Source: Dromiciops gliroides
Taxonomy: Eukaryota; Chordata; Mammalia; Microbiotheria; Microbiotheriidae
Direction: 5' to 3'
NCBI RefSeq assembly: GCF_019393635.1
Contig: NC_057866.1
Location: 124,743,897 to 124,807,896 of the forward strand
Length of the DNA stretch: 64,000 nt
Positions 42,860-53,314 of the stretch are shown here, in pieces (position 1 is the first letter of the stretch; every line of letters begins with the position of its first letter). A model generated the notes under the pieces. The model had not been told where the DNA came from and made no database searches. It saw only the letters and a list, made by a program, of their open reading frames with translations. The position numbers and the translations under genes are program-made.

Positions 42860-43990
42860 GTTCATTTTTCCTATTATTCCACATATTTTCTTAGTTAAAA
42901 ATACATCCATCAGTATACCACCCTTAGGTCAGTAATAGACAGAAAAAAGAAAAAAGAAATGGACAGAATGGCCATTTTTCTCCTCTTTTCCTAATCCCCA
43001 TAGCTGCAGTTGGCATGGTCTTTGCCAACTTGAGCCTCACCTCAGCAAACAGTAACCTCTGGAGAAGTTTGCTTCTCTACGTATATTTCTCATTTTCAAA
43101 GCTCCTTTGGTTCTCCTAAGAAGAAAGGTACAATATGAATATGAATCATTGTTGTTATTTCATTCATGAGTTATGACCAGCTCCACTTTGCCTCATGGAT
43201 TTCCCAGAGAAAATAAAAGGAACCCCACACAATCAGCTGTAGAAATGAAAAAGATTTCCATGTCCACAGGAAAACCATGTTGTGAGACCACAAGGAGAAA
43301 TACAATGGGAACCTCAAAGGAGTGGGATCAAGGGCTAAGACTGTTGCAATCACAGCCTCATAAACACTGAAGCCAGTAGAGTGACAGCTAATGGAAAATA
43401 TTGGGCCACTGCTCCGTTGGGTGTTTGTGACTCACTTTGACTAGAAATAACCTCCAAGTAAATCTAAAGACCTCATTAGTGAAAGGAAGCCTCACTTTGT
43501 GGCAAGAGCAGGAATTTCTGATGTTAGGAAGGTAGATTCTCCTTCCCAAGGACAAGGAGAAAAATTACCTTTAAGAAAAATGGAAAAGTGGGAAAAATGT
43601 ATTTTAATTTCAACAAGACCTGGGAATGGACTAGGAAATATTAACCCATACATATCCAATTAACTACAAGGAATCCCCAGAACCTCAGCGATAAGAAATG
43701 AGCTTAGAACAGGTAATTCCAGGCTATGGTGGCCCTTGAATGCCTGATATAGCCAATGACCTGAAAATCAACCCATTTCTATTTAGCCATAGCAAATTAA
43801 GAAGTGGAAATAGCAACCATTCCTCTGAACCCCATTTTACATTGAGTACATTTTTGTTGTTGTTCCAAATTTGTAATTTCATTGGAAACTCCCTTTTCTG
43901 ATGCAAGGTAGTTCAGGGAAATTCCATTTTTCTTCTCTCTTTCTAGAAAGAGAGGCAATTGGGTCCTCCCAAAAAGAGTTTCCTGACTCT
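42860..43990. other. Mostly unrecognised DNA
   Basis: A short MIR tail ends near 42860. After that I see no transposon, exon or RNA gene. Confidence 0.4.
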
Positions 43991-43994
43991 GTTC

Positions 43995-44490
43995 CTGCCT
44001 CAGTGCCTTTGTTCCCTAAGTCTGGGCTGTCCTGCCTCCAACTTCTTCACCCACTGAATTAGTACCCACTAGTTAAAGTTCAATCAAATGCTGTCTCCTT
44101 CAGAAAGTCTTCCTTCATTACCTTAACCTATGAACCTTCCTCTTCAGACTTCAGATAGCTTTTTGCCTCTCTAAACCACCTTCATTTATGCACTAAGCCA
44201 AGGTGGCATAATCTAAGATAAAGATATACATCAGAAGAGGGAATTTCCAATGAAATTACAAGTTTGGTACCCCCAAAATGCACTAAGTGTAAAATTGTAT
44301 GCTATAGCTATTTATGCTTTTGCCTCATCTCCCTAAGAAATTACAATTCAATTCAAGTCAGATTTATTGAATACCTACTATGTAAACTCCTTTCAAATAG
44401 GGTTGTTTCGTTCTTTGTTCTTGTATCTTGAGTGTCTAACATAGTTCCTGACACATAGTAAGTCTTTAATAAATACTTGTTGATTGATAT
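43995..44490 (+). repeat. L2-like LINE 3' fragments
   Basis: GCCTCAGTGCCTTTGTTCCC, AAATGCTGTCTCCTTCAGAA AGTCTTCCTTCATT, then TATGTAAACTCCTTTCAAAT, GTATCTTGAGTGTCTAACAT, ACATAGTAAGTCTTTAATAAATACTTGTTGATTG. Confidence 0.7.
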
Positions 44491-44539
44491 ATATGTAAAA
44501 CACTTTGACCCTAGCATACCATAGGCATAGAACAAACTA

Positions 44540-44770
44540 TCTCCTCTAGCATAGAATCACAAAATTTCAATCTGTTGAAAAGTGTCATCTTGTCTAACCC
44601 ATACCTGAAAAAAAAAATCCCTTTTTCAGTGTTCCTGAGAAGTGGTCATCCAATAAAGGGATTTCCACTAGCTCACAAGACAGGACAGCCACTTCCTGAT
44701 TTAGACTGCTTTATGCTGATGGTCTAATCTCCTCATTGACAAGCACTGAGTTCAGTGGCCAGGAGCCAAT
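44540..44770 (+). repeat. Old MIR-family fragment
   Basis: GCATAGAATCACAAAATTTC, CATCTTGTCTAACCCATACC, AGTGGTCATCCAATAAAGGG follow the old TAGAGCTGGAAGG..ATCTAGTCCAACC repeat order. Confidence 0.45.
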
Positions 44771-45139
44771 TTCTAGATTAGACTAATTCACAGACTGTGC
44801 CAATAAGGAAAGGTTTGGGAAGAGTGGGAAACTGAGGCTAGATGACAGCTTAATGATAGTTTTAACTGACTTCATTACTATCCTGTTGGTTCACACACAC
44901 ATGCACACATGTGCACACACACATAGAGAAAAGAATGGTTTAGAAAATAACATAAAACACTTGGAATAAGCTCTAAGGGAGATATACTGCCTATCACATT
45001 TTCCATCCACCCTAGTCAGGAAACACAGTCTAGTGCAGAGATGGATGGACAAGGGGTAATGTTTACATTAGGAAGTCTGAACTTTTCTAATATCCACTTT
45101 TTCGCAAAAATTTGTTTTAATTGCCTACATCATGAATTC

Positions 45140-45325
45140 TTTTTTCTCCTTCCTCCTTTCCTTCCTTTATTTCCTTCCTTCCTTTCTCTTTCCCTCTCTC
45201 TCATACCCTTCCATCTAACCCTTCTTCCTTCCTTCATTCCTTTATTCCTTCATTCCTTCTTTCCTCCCCGCCCCCCTCCCCCCCAGGGCCCCCCCCCTCC
45301 CTTTTCCTTTCCCCCCCACTCTCTT
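45140..45325. repeat. TTCC/CCTT and C-rich pyrimidine tract
   Basis: Near-pure pyrimidine plus strand with TTCC units, then C-rich blocks (CCCCGCCCCCCTCCCCCCC). Confidence 0.93.
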
Positions 45326-45424
45326 CTTGACAATCCCAATCATAAATTTACCTTTCTGGAATAGAAGTCTGACATGTTAAGCATAACTTAGGCATGTGTT
45401 AATTTAATGTAAACAAAGACATTG

Positions 45425-45650
45425 GTAAATAAATTGCCTTCTTAATAATAGCTAGCATTTATATAACACATTAAGGTTTGCAAAAATCTCTACAAACATT
45501 ATCTCATTTTACCCTGGTAGGTAGAGACTATTATTATTTCCATTTTGAAACAGACAAAGGTTAACTGATTTGTCCAGGGCTGGATTTGAACGCTAGTCTT
45601 TTTGACTCCAGGTCCATTATTCTAACTACTGCAGCACCTTAAAGCAACAA
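45425..45650 (+). repeat. MIR-family element
   Basis: TAGCTAGCATTTATATAACA CATTAAGGTTTGC, CATTATCTCATTTTACCCTG, GATTTGTCCAGGGCTGGATT TGAACGC. Confidence 0.75.
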
Positions 45651-45754
45651 TAACTCAAATCAGGCATTCCATGAAGTGTAGCAATAGCCTAATTGGCTTT
45701 ATTTTAAACTGGTGAATCTAGAGAAGTTATTAGTCTCTCTCTGCTCTCTTCTTC

Positions 45755-46275
45755 CTCCACCTCCTTTACATTCCTGTAAAACTGTAGTACTAGCTGTTTC
45801 CCAGTTTGCCATGCTCTCTCCCTTCTCCGTGTCCCTCGTGCCTGTAATGTGCCCCTTCATCTCTGCCTCCTTCAGAGTTAAGCTTAAGTGCCTTTTCCCC
45901 ATATAAGCTGTCCTCTATGTAAGCAAATAACCTGCCTTTAGCCTTGTTGTTCATCCTCTCATCCTTTATAGGTTAGTCTCTATCCTGTTATGTTTATCTG
46001 TGTACTTGTCATATATGACCAGTAAAATGCAAGTTTGTTTAGGGTAGGAACTGTTTAATTTTTTTTATCCCTAGCACATACCAAATGGTTAACAACTATT
46101 TATGGAGTTGAATTGTTAATTAATTGATCAACTTTCCCTCTCTGAGCTTCCAATTCAATCATAAAAAGGGAATAATAATAATAATAACAACTATAATAAT
46201 AGTATTATTTCACAGGGTTGAGGTAGAGGGATAATGAAATAATGTATTAAGATACTTTGTAAATGTTTAAATCTA
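45755..46275 (+). repeat. L2-like 3' fragment and MIR tail
   Basis: TTCAGAGTTAAGCTTAAGTG CCTTTTCC, TCTGTGTACTTGTCATATAT, TTAGGGTAGGAACTGTTTAA, ATCCCTAGCACATACC (L2). Then a MIR-type tail with ATA repeat and TATTTCACAGGGTTGAGG, GATACTTTGTAAATGTTTAA. Confidence 0.65.
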
Positions 46276-46282
46276 TATAAAT

Positions 46283-46425
46283 CAGAGCAGCTAGGTGGTG
46301 CAGTGGATAGAGCACTGGCTCTGGAGTCAGGAGGACCTGAGTTCAAATCTGACCTCAGACACTTAATACTAGCTGTGTGACCCTGGGCAAGTCACTTAAC
46401 CCCAACTACCTCACAAAAAACAAAT
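46283..46425 (+). mobile_element. tRNA-derived SINE
   Basis: Perfect TSD AAATCTATATAAAT (46269-46282 and 46426-46439). Confidence 0.94.
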
Positions 46426-46649
46426 AAATCTATATAAATGTCAGCCATGTCTAATGTAACATCTGGCTATAGAATACCTACACTCTTCTCACTGTAACCT
46501 GTCCTAACACTGGCAAGTTTGCCTTTTCAGAGAAGGGTTGCTACAACATTGATACACTTAAACTTTCTCAGATTCCTAGGTTTAATTGTTGCAGGGGAAT
46601 ACTTAGCCCTCTAGCTCTTGAGCCCCCACCAATGTGTTCCATTTACATA

Positions 46650-46745
46650 AAGTCAGACACAATCCCAAAGGACTAATGATAAAGCATACTATCCACCTAC
46701 AGAGAAAGAACTTACATTGAATGAACACAGACTGTAAATTTACAT
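46650..46745 (+). mobile_element. L1 3' UTR fragment
   Basis: AATCCCAAAGGACTAATGAT, AAGCATACTATCCACCTACA GAGAAAGAAC, GAATGAACACAGACTG. Confidence 0.75.
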
Positions 46746-46799
46746 CAAGTCAGAAAAATACAGTGACAATTCATTAGATCTCAAACATCACCATTTATT

Positions 46800-47400
46800 T
46801 TATAACAAAGTGAAACCAATAATAAAAATACCATTGTTATTCATATAAAACAAATGTAGGAATAAGCAATACATCACAATCCACTTATAAACCTGTATCA
46901 TATTCCCATGACCCTACCACCCCATTCCATTTATGCACTTAGTTTCTGACTAGAGAATAGGCACATAATTACAGAAACCTGGCACTTGCTCCTCTCTCAG
47001 TACACTGACCAGTGTTTGAGACCACATCTTACCCCAGAATGCTCCCATCCCAGGCATGAGTATCTTCTTCAGTTCTCACTGGATCTATGACTTGGAATTT
47101 GGTAGTCAACTACAAATCTTCCAGTTGGCATCTCTTTTCATTGAGTGCCCTGGTATAGGTCCAAGACCTCTTCTGGCCCTGGTATACAGCCTTTCCCTTA
47201 GGAAGAAGTGCTCCCTGATGTTCTTCCCCAATGTCTTTGGATCTCTCTGTCTCCTTATGCTGACCTGATTTGGAAAAAATTACTCACTGTGAGTTTTTCT
47301 TGGATTTCCTACTCAGAACTTGGTCTGGTACATTTTCTAGGTTTGTTTGGAAGAGTTTTTGAGGAGAGTTCTACTCTACCGTCTTGACTATGCAGCTAAG
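46800..47400 (-). mobile_element. Probable L1-type 5' end
   Basis: On the minus strand it begins with a motif like the HAL1 start (TAGTCAAGACGGTAGAGTAG versus GAGCCAAGATGGTGGGGGAA), then CTCCTCAAAAACTCTTCC and A/G-rich 5' UTR-like DNA. Assignment rests on this resemblance only. Confidence 0.45.
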
Positions 47401-47404
47401 TGTT

Positions 47405-48990
47405 CCATTTTAAGTAGTAGGAGAGGAGAAAAAAAAAAGATCCTATTGCAGCATTCTCCTTTTTTCCAAAATCTTAAGTTTCCTATATTATAAACTCAAC
47501 ATTATGAACTACAAAGTCCTTGGTGAAAAAAAGCTAAAAGAATTCTTAGCATTTCCTCTCTCCTAAGAAGAGGAGGCACGTGCCCCAAAGCACAAGGCCC
47601 TTCATAGTCCTCTAGGACTCCACATGCTGCCTCAGAAGCTCCAGGCAGAAAAGTTTACATTGTGGACTCCAGTGTGAAGTATTTGTAACTGAGAGCTGGG
47701 GTCAAATGTTTTCCTGTTCGATGCTTAGTGGCACACTCTCACACAGTGTCTGAGAATTATGTTCTCACAGATGATGGCAACTGAGATGAACTGCTAGAAA
47801 TATCTTCTTAATGAGAATCCATTTCTTTTCCCCTGGGACGCTGAGTTTGAACTTCAGACCTTTCTATTCCTCTGACAGAAGTTAGAACCGCAATTTGCTC
47901 CCATGCCGTATGACATGCAAGTGACCAGCAGTTTTTCCTTCCTTTGTGCAGCCTGCCTAATGGGCTGCTTGCCCACACTGGGAAAGAAGTGGGGGAGGGA
48001 GAAAGAAAAACAATGACACCCTGCCTCTAACAGAGAGACATCAGGATTGAATCAACTCTACAATGCTGGCAAGCCTTTCCCTGCTTACATCAGCCTGGGG
48101 TCCGTTCTGACCTGGGATGTCACGTGTTCTTCTGGCCTTGTCACTTCACTCTTGTTCTATTTCACACATCTTCTGGAGTAATCCCTTTGAGAAGTCTAGT
48201 TTGGCTTGTTGATGCTGGGCACAGCTGCTGCCCCCTTTTGAAAATGGAAGGTTCATCAAGGAGCTTTGAAGTCATTTGCCAGCCTACTTCTCAATGACAG
48301 TTGTCTACTCCCAGAACTGGCAGGTGTAAATTATTGAGAGCAGGCAGATGACAGTAGATTCAGATGACTTATTTAAAGGACGACTTTGGCAATATTTTTA
48401 TTTAGGCTTTATCATTTATTACCTTTTTTTTTTTTGAGTCAAAAAAAGGAAGCTCCCTGCAGTATGTATGTGTGTCTTAATGGGTGTTAAGAATGGGAAA
48501 GTTCTCCTACTTCCCCAAACCCAGAGTCTTTAGAGCACAGTTCAGCAAACAGGCCAACGCCAATGTTCCAGGTTTCCATGAGCAACCCTGGAGGAGTCAT
48601 GCTGGGCGTGTTTGTTATGCATAGTGCTATTAAGTCTTACCCCAGTCTACCATGTGATTAGCACCAAAGAAGGTGGGATTAGAAAAAATCTTCTGCAATG
48701 GGGGAAGGAGGACTGGCCCAGTCACATTAATTACATGTTCATTGTAACTATATCTATCCTAAGGCTGAACACGGGCCTCCTGCTTGAAATTCTGGTATTA
48801 TTATATCCTTGAATTATATCTTGTTGCCCTCAGCTTTGGTTTCATTTTGTTACAGGTACAAGGTGAAGGTGACTCTTGTCTCTAGAAGTAAGACACTGTT
48901 TTAAGTTCTAGGCCCTCACAAAGAGTGATAAACTGTAAAGGGAGAGACAAGCCAACTTTATAAACAAGGCAAAGCCCTGAGTAGATTGGA
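47405..48990. other. Repeat-poor DNA, candidate conserved noncoding region
   Basis: About 1.6 kb with no transposon recognised. It contains AT-rich GGCAATATTTTTATTTAGGC, GACTTATTTAAAGG and a weak reverse CTCF-like GCTGCCCCCTTTTG (48226-48239). No exon recognised. Confidence 0.3.
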
Positions 48991-48994
48991 AGTC

Positions 48995-49160
48995 AGAGGG
49001 TATCTAGGTCCAGATTCCAATTCTGATACTGACTATGGGCAACTCACTCGACCATCCTAAGTCTTAGTTTTCTCATTTGAAAAATGGGGATAGGAATACT
49101 GTGAAATATATATAAAGTGCTTTCCAGACCTTAAAGTACTATATAAATGTCAGCTATTAT
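48995..49160 (+). repeat. MIR-like SINE
   Basis: GGTCCAGATTCCAATTCTGA, GGGCAACTCACTCGACC, GTTTTCTCATTTGAAAAATG, AAAGTGCTTTCCAGACCTTA. Confidence 0.7.
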
Positions 49161-49639
49161 TACATGATGGCAAGGCTATCAGTAAGGTCTGCCTCTACCA
49201 AATATCCACCTCGGTCACTGATACCAAAACCACCTCACCCCCAAACTTATAGTGGTTTTGGGGTTTTTTTTGCTTTAAACTATTCGTTGTTCCCTATTAA
49301 AACAAAAATGTCCATAGGATTGGATAACAAATGATGCTGTATCCATCATCTATACCTCAGTGTAAATGAACTTATCAGTTCCTTTACTAAGCAGAGGGTA
49401 ATAGCTAGTTGTAAAGAATGTCTTTCGATAAATCTCATTTGGACACGTAAGTCTTATACATATAATAAGCAGGTGCATTCTGGCTCACCTGACTACATCT
49501 TTGACTCAGGCCCCCACTGACTATATTCCTCCCGTTATTAGGCAGCAATGATTATCATCTCAATTCCATTTAGACACTTACCATTAATTAACTGTTTTAA
49601 AAAATAAGAAGGCATTTATTAACCATTTGCCACATATCA

Positions 49640-50955
49640 AGTGCAGTATCCCCTTTGGGTTGATTCCCCAAGTTCCACCCACACTGGTAAATTGGAATTT
49701 TTCTCAGAGGTTCCAGGAGTGACTTTGTGGTTCTGCCAGCCTAACACAATACCTCAAGATCCCCCTCCCAGCATGATCCCCAATTAATTAGATTTCATAA
49801 AAGGATATTTACCTCAAAGTTATACCAAGAACAAATGTACAAACATTTCCCCCTAACACTTCAGGGGCAAACTCTTAACTCAGTTTCTACAAAAACATTG
49901 GTCCCACAATGTTCATATCCATATGTGGCATGACTACTGGATAAATTCTCATCTTGGCTTCCTTGAAATGGGTCCCAAAGGTCATTCTTGAGGGTCAGTC
50001 CTTGATACCTTGATTCTTGGGGTAATGATGCTGGGGTGAGTACAAAACCCAGCTTGTCCAACAATTCCTAGTCTCATGTTTCTCTCTTCTGATCTTTCAA
50101 AATTCACAATATCAAGGGTTCCCCTCCCTATACCTAGAATAAGAACAGAAACAGGTGATCAAGGCTATTTCATAGGTCTATATGGCTGTATAGAGAGAAA
50201 AAGGTCCCAAAGTCTCTTCACTTATGGCATCATGAACAAAATATTCCCCCAAGATCACAGCTGAAGAGAGAATGGACAAAGAGGTTGACTAAGGACTTTC
50301 CAAACCTATCCAAGATCCTCTCCTTATTGTTATTCAATCATGTCTTTCTCTTCATGACCCTATTTGGGATTTCTCTGGCAAAGATACTGGAGTGGTTTGT
50401 CATTTTCTTCTCCAGTTCATTTTATAGATGAGGAAATTGAGATAAACAGGATGAAGTGACTTGCCCAGGGTCACACAGCTAGTTAGTGTCTGAGGATGGA
50501 TTTGAACTCATGAGCATTAAGTCCAATCCCAGTGGCTCTATCCACTGTGCCACCTAGCTGCCCCTCTCTTTACCACATGATTAATCAACTGGGATCAGTT
50601 GCAGAATGTTCCATACATGTTCCTTAAGTTCCTTCCTCATGCCTTTTCTGGAAGGCGGCTCACCATTTTCTCTATGTGAAGAGATGCAGCCCCTGGCACT
50701 TGGCACATGTGCCAGACCATCATTACCCTTAGGTTAGCCCCCTTTAGTATGGATGATGATCATTAATCATTTGGAGAGGCTTTCGCCACCAAATGTGAGA
50801 ATCAAAATGGGAAAGATAAATTGATCAAGTCTCCTCATTTCAAAATTCCTAGAACTCACAGAAAAAAACCAAACTTTCAAAATACTGCAGTTTGTGGCCC
50901 TATTTTTAGTCACCAACCACAGAGGAGGAGCTGTGGGGTGGCTTCACAATTTGGC
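49640..50955 (-). mobile_element. Possible endogenous retrovirus remnant
   Basis: On the minus strand the junction near 50797 reads like an LTR end followed by a primer-binding-site-like segment (GATTCTCACATTTGGTGGCG). Leader-like DNA runs leftward. A RTE-tailed SINE at 50322-50567 interrupts it. No gene is recognisable, the far LTR was not found, and edges are guesses. Heavily decayed if real. Confidence 0.28.
50322..50567 (-). mobile_element. RTE/BovB-tailed SINE
   Basis: Reverse tail TTGTTATTCAATCATGTCTT, AAAGATACTGGAGTGGTTTG, CTTCTCCAGTTCATTTTATA, and reverse head CACTGTGCCACCTAGCTGCC. Confidence 0.87.
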
Positions 50956-51180
50956 CTCTTCCTACCTTTCCAGTCTACTTATAGCTGACTCCCTCCCCCA
51001 TAGTCCAGAACCAGGGACACTGGCCTTCTTGTAGTTACTTCCATATGACATCCCATCTCCCAAGTATTTTCTCTTGGTGTCCCCACCCAACCCCACACCT
51101 GGAATGCTTTCTCCCCTCACTTTCAGGTTCCCCTGGCTTCCTTAAAAACTCATTTCAAATCTCACCTTCTACAAAAGGAA
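50956..51180 (+). repeat. L2-like 3' fragment
   Basis: TTTGGCCTCTTCCTACCTTT CCAGTCTACT, CAGGGACACTGGCCTTCTTG, CACACCTGGAATGCTTTCTC, AACTCATTTCAAATCTCACC. Confidence 0.7.
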
Positions 51181-51243
51181 GAAAGAAGGTAGGAACAAAG
51201 GAAGAGAGAAAAGAAACAAGGACTTATTAAGCACCATTATATG

Positions 51244-51488
51244 CCAGCATGGACAGCTATGTAGTAGAGAGGATATAGCTCTAGGTCTGGAGTCAGGAAC
51301 CTGAGTTCAAATCCAGCCTCAGATACTTACTGACTGTATGACCTTGGAAAAGTCACTTGACCCTCTGATTCCTCATCTGTAAAATGACCTAGAAAAGGAA
51401 ATGACAGCCTACTCTAGTATCTCTGCCAAGAAAATCCCAAATGGGATCATGAAGAGTTGGACATGACCGAAATGACTGAACAACAATG
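51244..51488 (+). mobile_element. RTE/BovB-tailed SINE
   Basis: GTCTGGAGTCAGGAACCTGA, ATCCAGCCTCAGATACTTAC, GAAATGACAGCCTACTCTAG, AAGAGTTGGACATGACCGAA ATGACTGAACAACAA. Confidence 0.87.
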
Positions 51489-52262
51489 GAGGTGGTTGTC
51501 CTTCTTTCTCAAAGAGGACCAAAATGACATCACTATGTTGGAGTCAAGTACAGTGTGTCTGACTGTGGCTGATCAGATGAATATGAACTGGAAAGGCTAT
51601 TACCACAGTTAGGGCACAAATAGTCCACATGAACATTTGGAATGGAAATGTCTCTAAATTTGCCCATCTCACATTTCTTTTGAATTGCTGAAATTCTTTT
51701 TTGTTCATAGAACACAGATGTGCGCACACCACGCTGGGCAGTCTTGTGCTGATGTTTCCTTTGTCTCACAATCGATTCCAAAGTTCTTCAGAGTGACCTC
51801 GAGAGTGTCATTGTATCATTTCTTCTGACCTCCAAGTCAGCACTTGCCTTGTGTGAGTTCTCATAAAATAGTCTTTTAGGCAAACATATATTTGAAATTG
51901 AAACAATGTGGCCAGCGCATCTGAGTTGTGCTCTGCAGGAGAGTTTGAATGCTTGGCAGTTTAGCTTGAAAACGAATTTGAATGTCTGGTACTTCATCTT
52001 ACCAGATGATCTTCAAAATCTTCCTAAGATAATTCAAAATTCCGTTTCCTGGCATGGCACCGGTGGACTGTCCAGGCTTCAGAGGTCACAGTGAGGTCAG
52101 CACAATGGCTCTGGAAACCTTCAGTTTGGTAGGCAGCCTAATGTTCTCTCCCACACTTTCCTTTAGGGCCTCCCAAACACTGAGCCAGCTCTGGCAATAT
52201 CTGCAACAACCTTGTTATCAATTTGTCCATCACTGGAAATTATCCAGCCAAGGTAAGTGAAC
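51489..52262 (-). mobile_element. LINE reverse-transcriptase C-terminal fragment with zinc-finger-like end
   Basis: Two minus-strand frames carry a familiar non-LTR retrotransposon C-terminus. 51788-51997 encodes QLRCAGHIVSISNICLPKRL FYENSHK (family pattern QLRWAGHVVRM.D.RLPKRLFYGEL..GKR). 51533-51781 encodes VDYLCPNCGNSLSSSYSS (pattern CP.CGR.FRARIGL.SH). At least one frameshift separates them. The 3' end reads GATGTCATTTTGGTCCTCTT TGAGAAAGAAGGAC and equals the tail of the elements at 31895, 41225 and 61912. Clade not assigned; inactive. Confidence 0.75.
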
Positions 52263-52274
52263 TTTTCCACAGTA

Positions 52275-52510
52275 TTCAACTGAACAATAACAGTATGCCA
52301 GGCACTATGCTAAGCACTTTATAAATACTATCTACTTGATCATCACAATAACCCTGGTGTATTATTATCCCCATTTTATAGTTAAGGAAACTGAGGCAGA
52401 CAGAAGTTAAATGACTTGTTCTGGGACACATCGCTAGTAAGTGTAAGGCCACATTTGAACTCAGGTCCTCCTGACTCCAGGCCCAACATTTTATCCACCA
52501 GGATACATAG
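52275..52510 (+). repeat. MIR-family element
   Basis: GTATGCCAGGCACTATGCTA AGCACTTTATAAATAC, CCCCATTTTATAGTTAAGGA, CATTTGAACTCAGGTCCTCC TGACTCCAGGCCC. Confidence 0.82.
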
Positions 52511-52519
52511 AGACTTTCC

Positions 52520-52770
52520 CCAGGATTTCCCCTGATCCTCCCCCTTGCAATTGCTAGTGTCTTCCTTCTATGATTACCTCTAGTGTACAATGTGCATATC
52601 TGTGTCTATATAGGGAGTATACATTGTTGCTTGTGTATTATCTCCCCCATTAAAATGTGAGCCCCCTAAGGGAAGAGACCCTATTCTTGTCTTTCTTTAT
52701 ATTCCCATCCCTTAGCACAGTGTCTTGTCTCATAGTAAGAACTTAAAATAAATGCTTGCTAATTTTAATT
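52520..52770 (+). repeat. L2-like 3' end
   Basis: TTAAAATGTGAGCCCCCTAA GGGAAGAGACCC, CATCCCTTAGCACAGTGTCT, AAAATAAATGCTTGCTAATT. Confidence 0.72.
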
Positions 52771-53167
52771 ATGGCGATGATGATAAGACAGGAGGACACA
52801 GATACGAAATTGGCAGTGCTCATGACAAAATCCAAAGATTTCATACTTTTGCCAGGTATCCTAGCTATCATTTTTATTGACATTGGAGTATGAAGAGAAA
52901 GTTTCAGCAACCTTGCAAATGTTGCCTTCAGATACTTATTAAATTGCTTTTGCCCACAGAGGGCACCTACGTAGACCATAGTCCGACCATAACTGACTAT
53001 GTGACCTTGAGAAAGTCATTGTCTCTCTGTCTCACTTTCAGTCTACCCCCATGCTGCTACTGAAAGCACAGGGTGGGGTTTGAACAATGACTAAGGCTGG
53101 GTCTTATCATGTAGGGCAAAATAAGGCCTGACAGAATTTAGTGAAATTAATCTTTTTTTTCTTTTCT

Positions 53168-53312
53168 TTTCTTTTTTTTTTGGTGAGGCAATTGGGGTTA
53201 AGTGACTTGCCCAGGGTCACACAGCTAGTAAATGTTAAGTGTCTGAGGTTGGATTTGAACTCAGGTACTCCTGAATCCAGGGCTGGTGCTCTATCCACTG
53301 CAGCTGCCCTAG
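53168..53312 (-). mobile_element. tRNA-derived SINE
   Basis: GTGAGGCAATTGGGGTTAAG to CTATCCACTGCAGCTGCCCT. The reverse head lacks the CACCACCTAG segment. T-rich tail 53150-53180. Confidence 0.9.
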
Positions 53313-53314
53313 GG

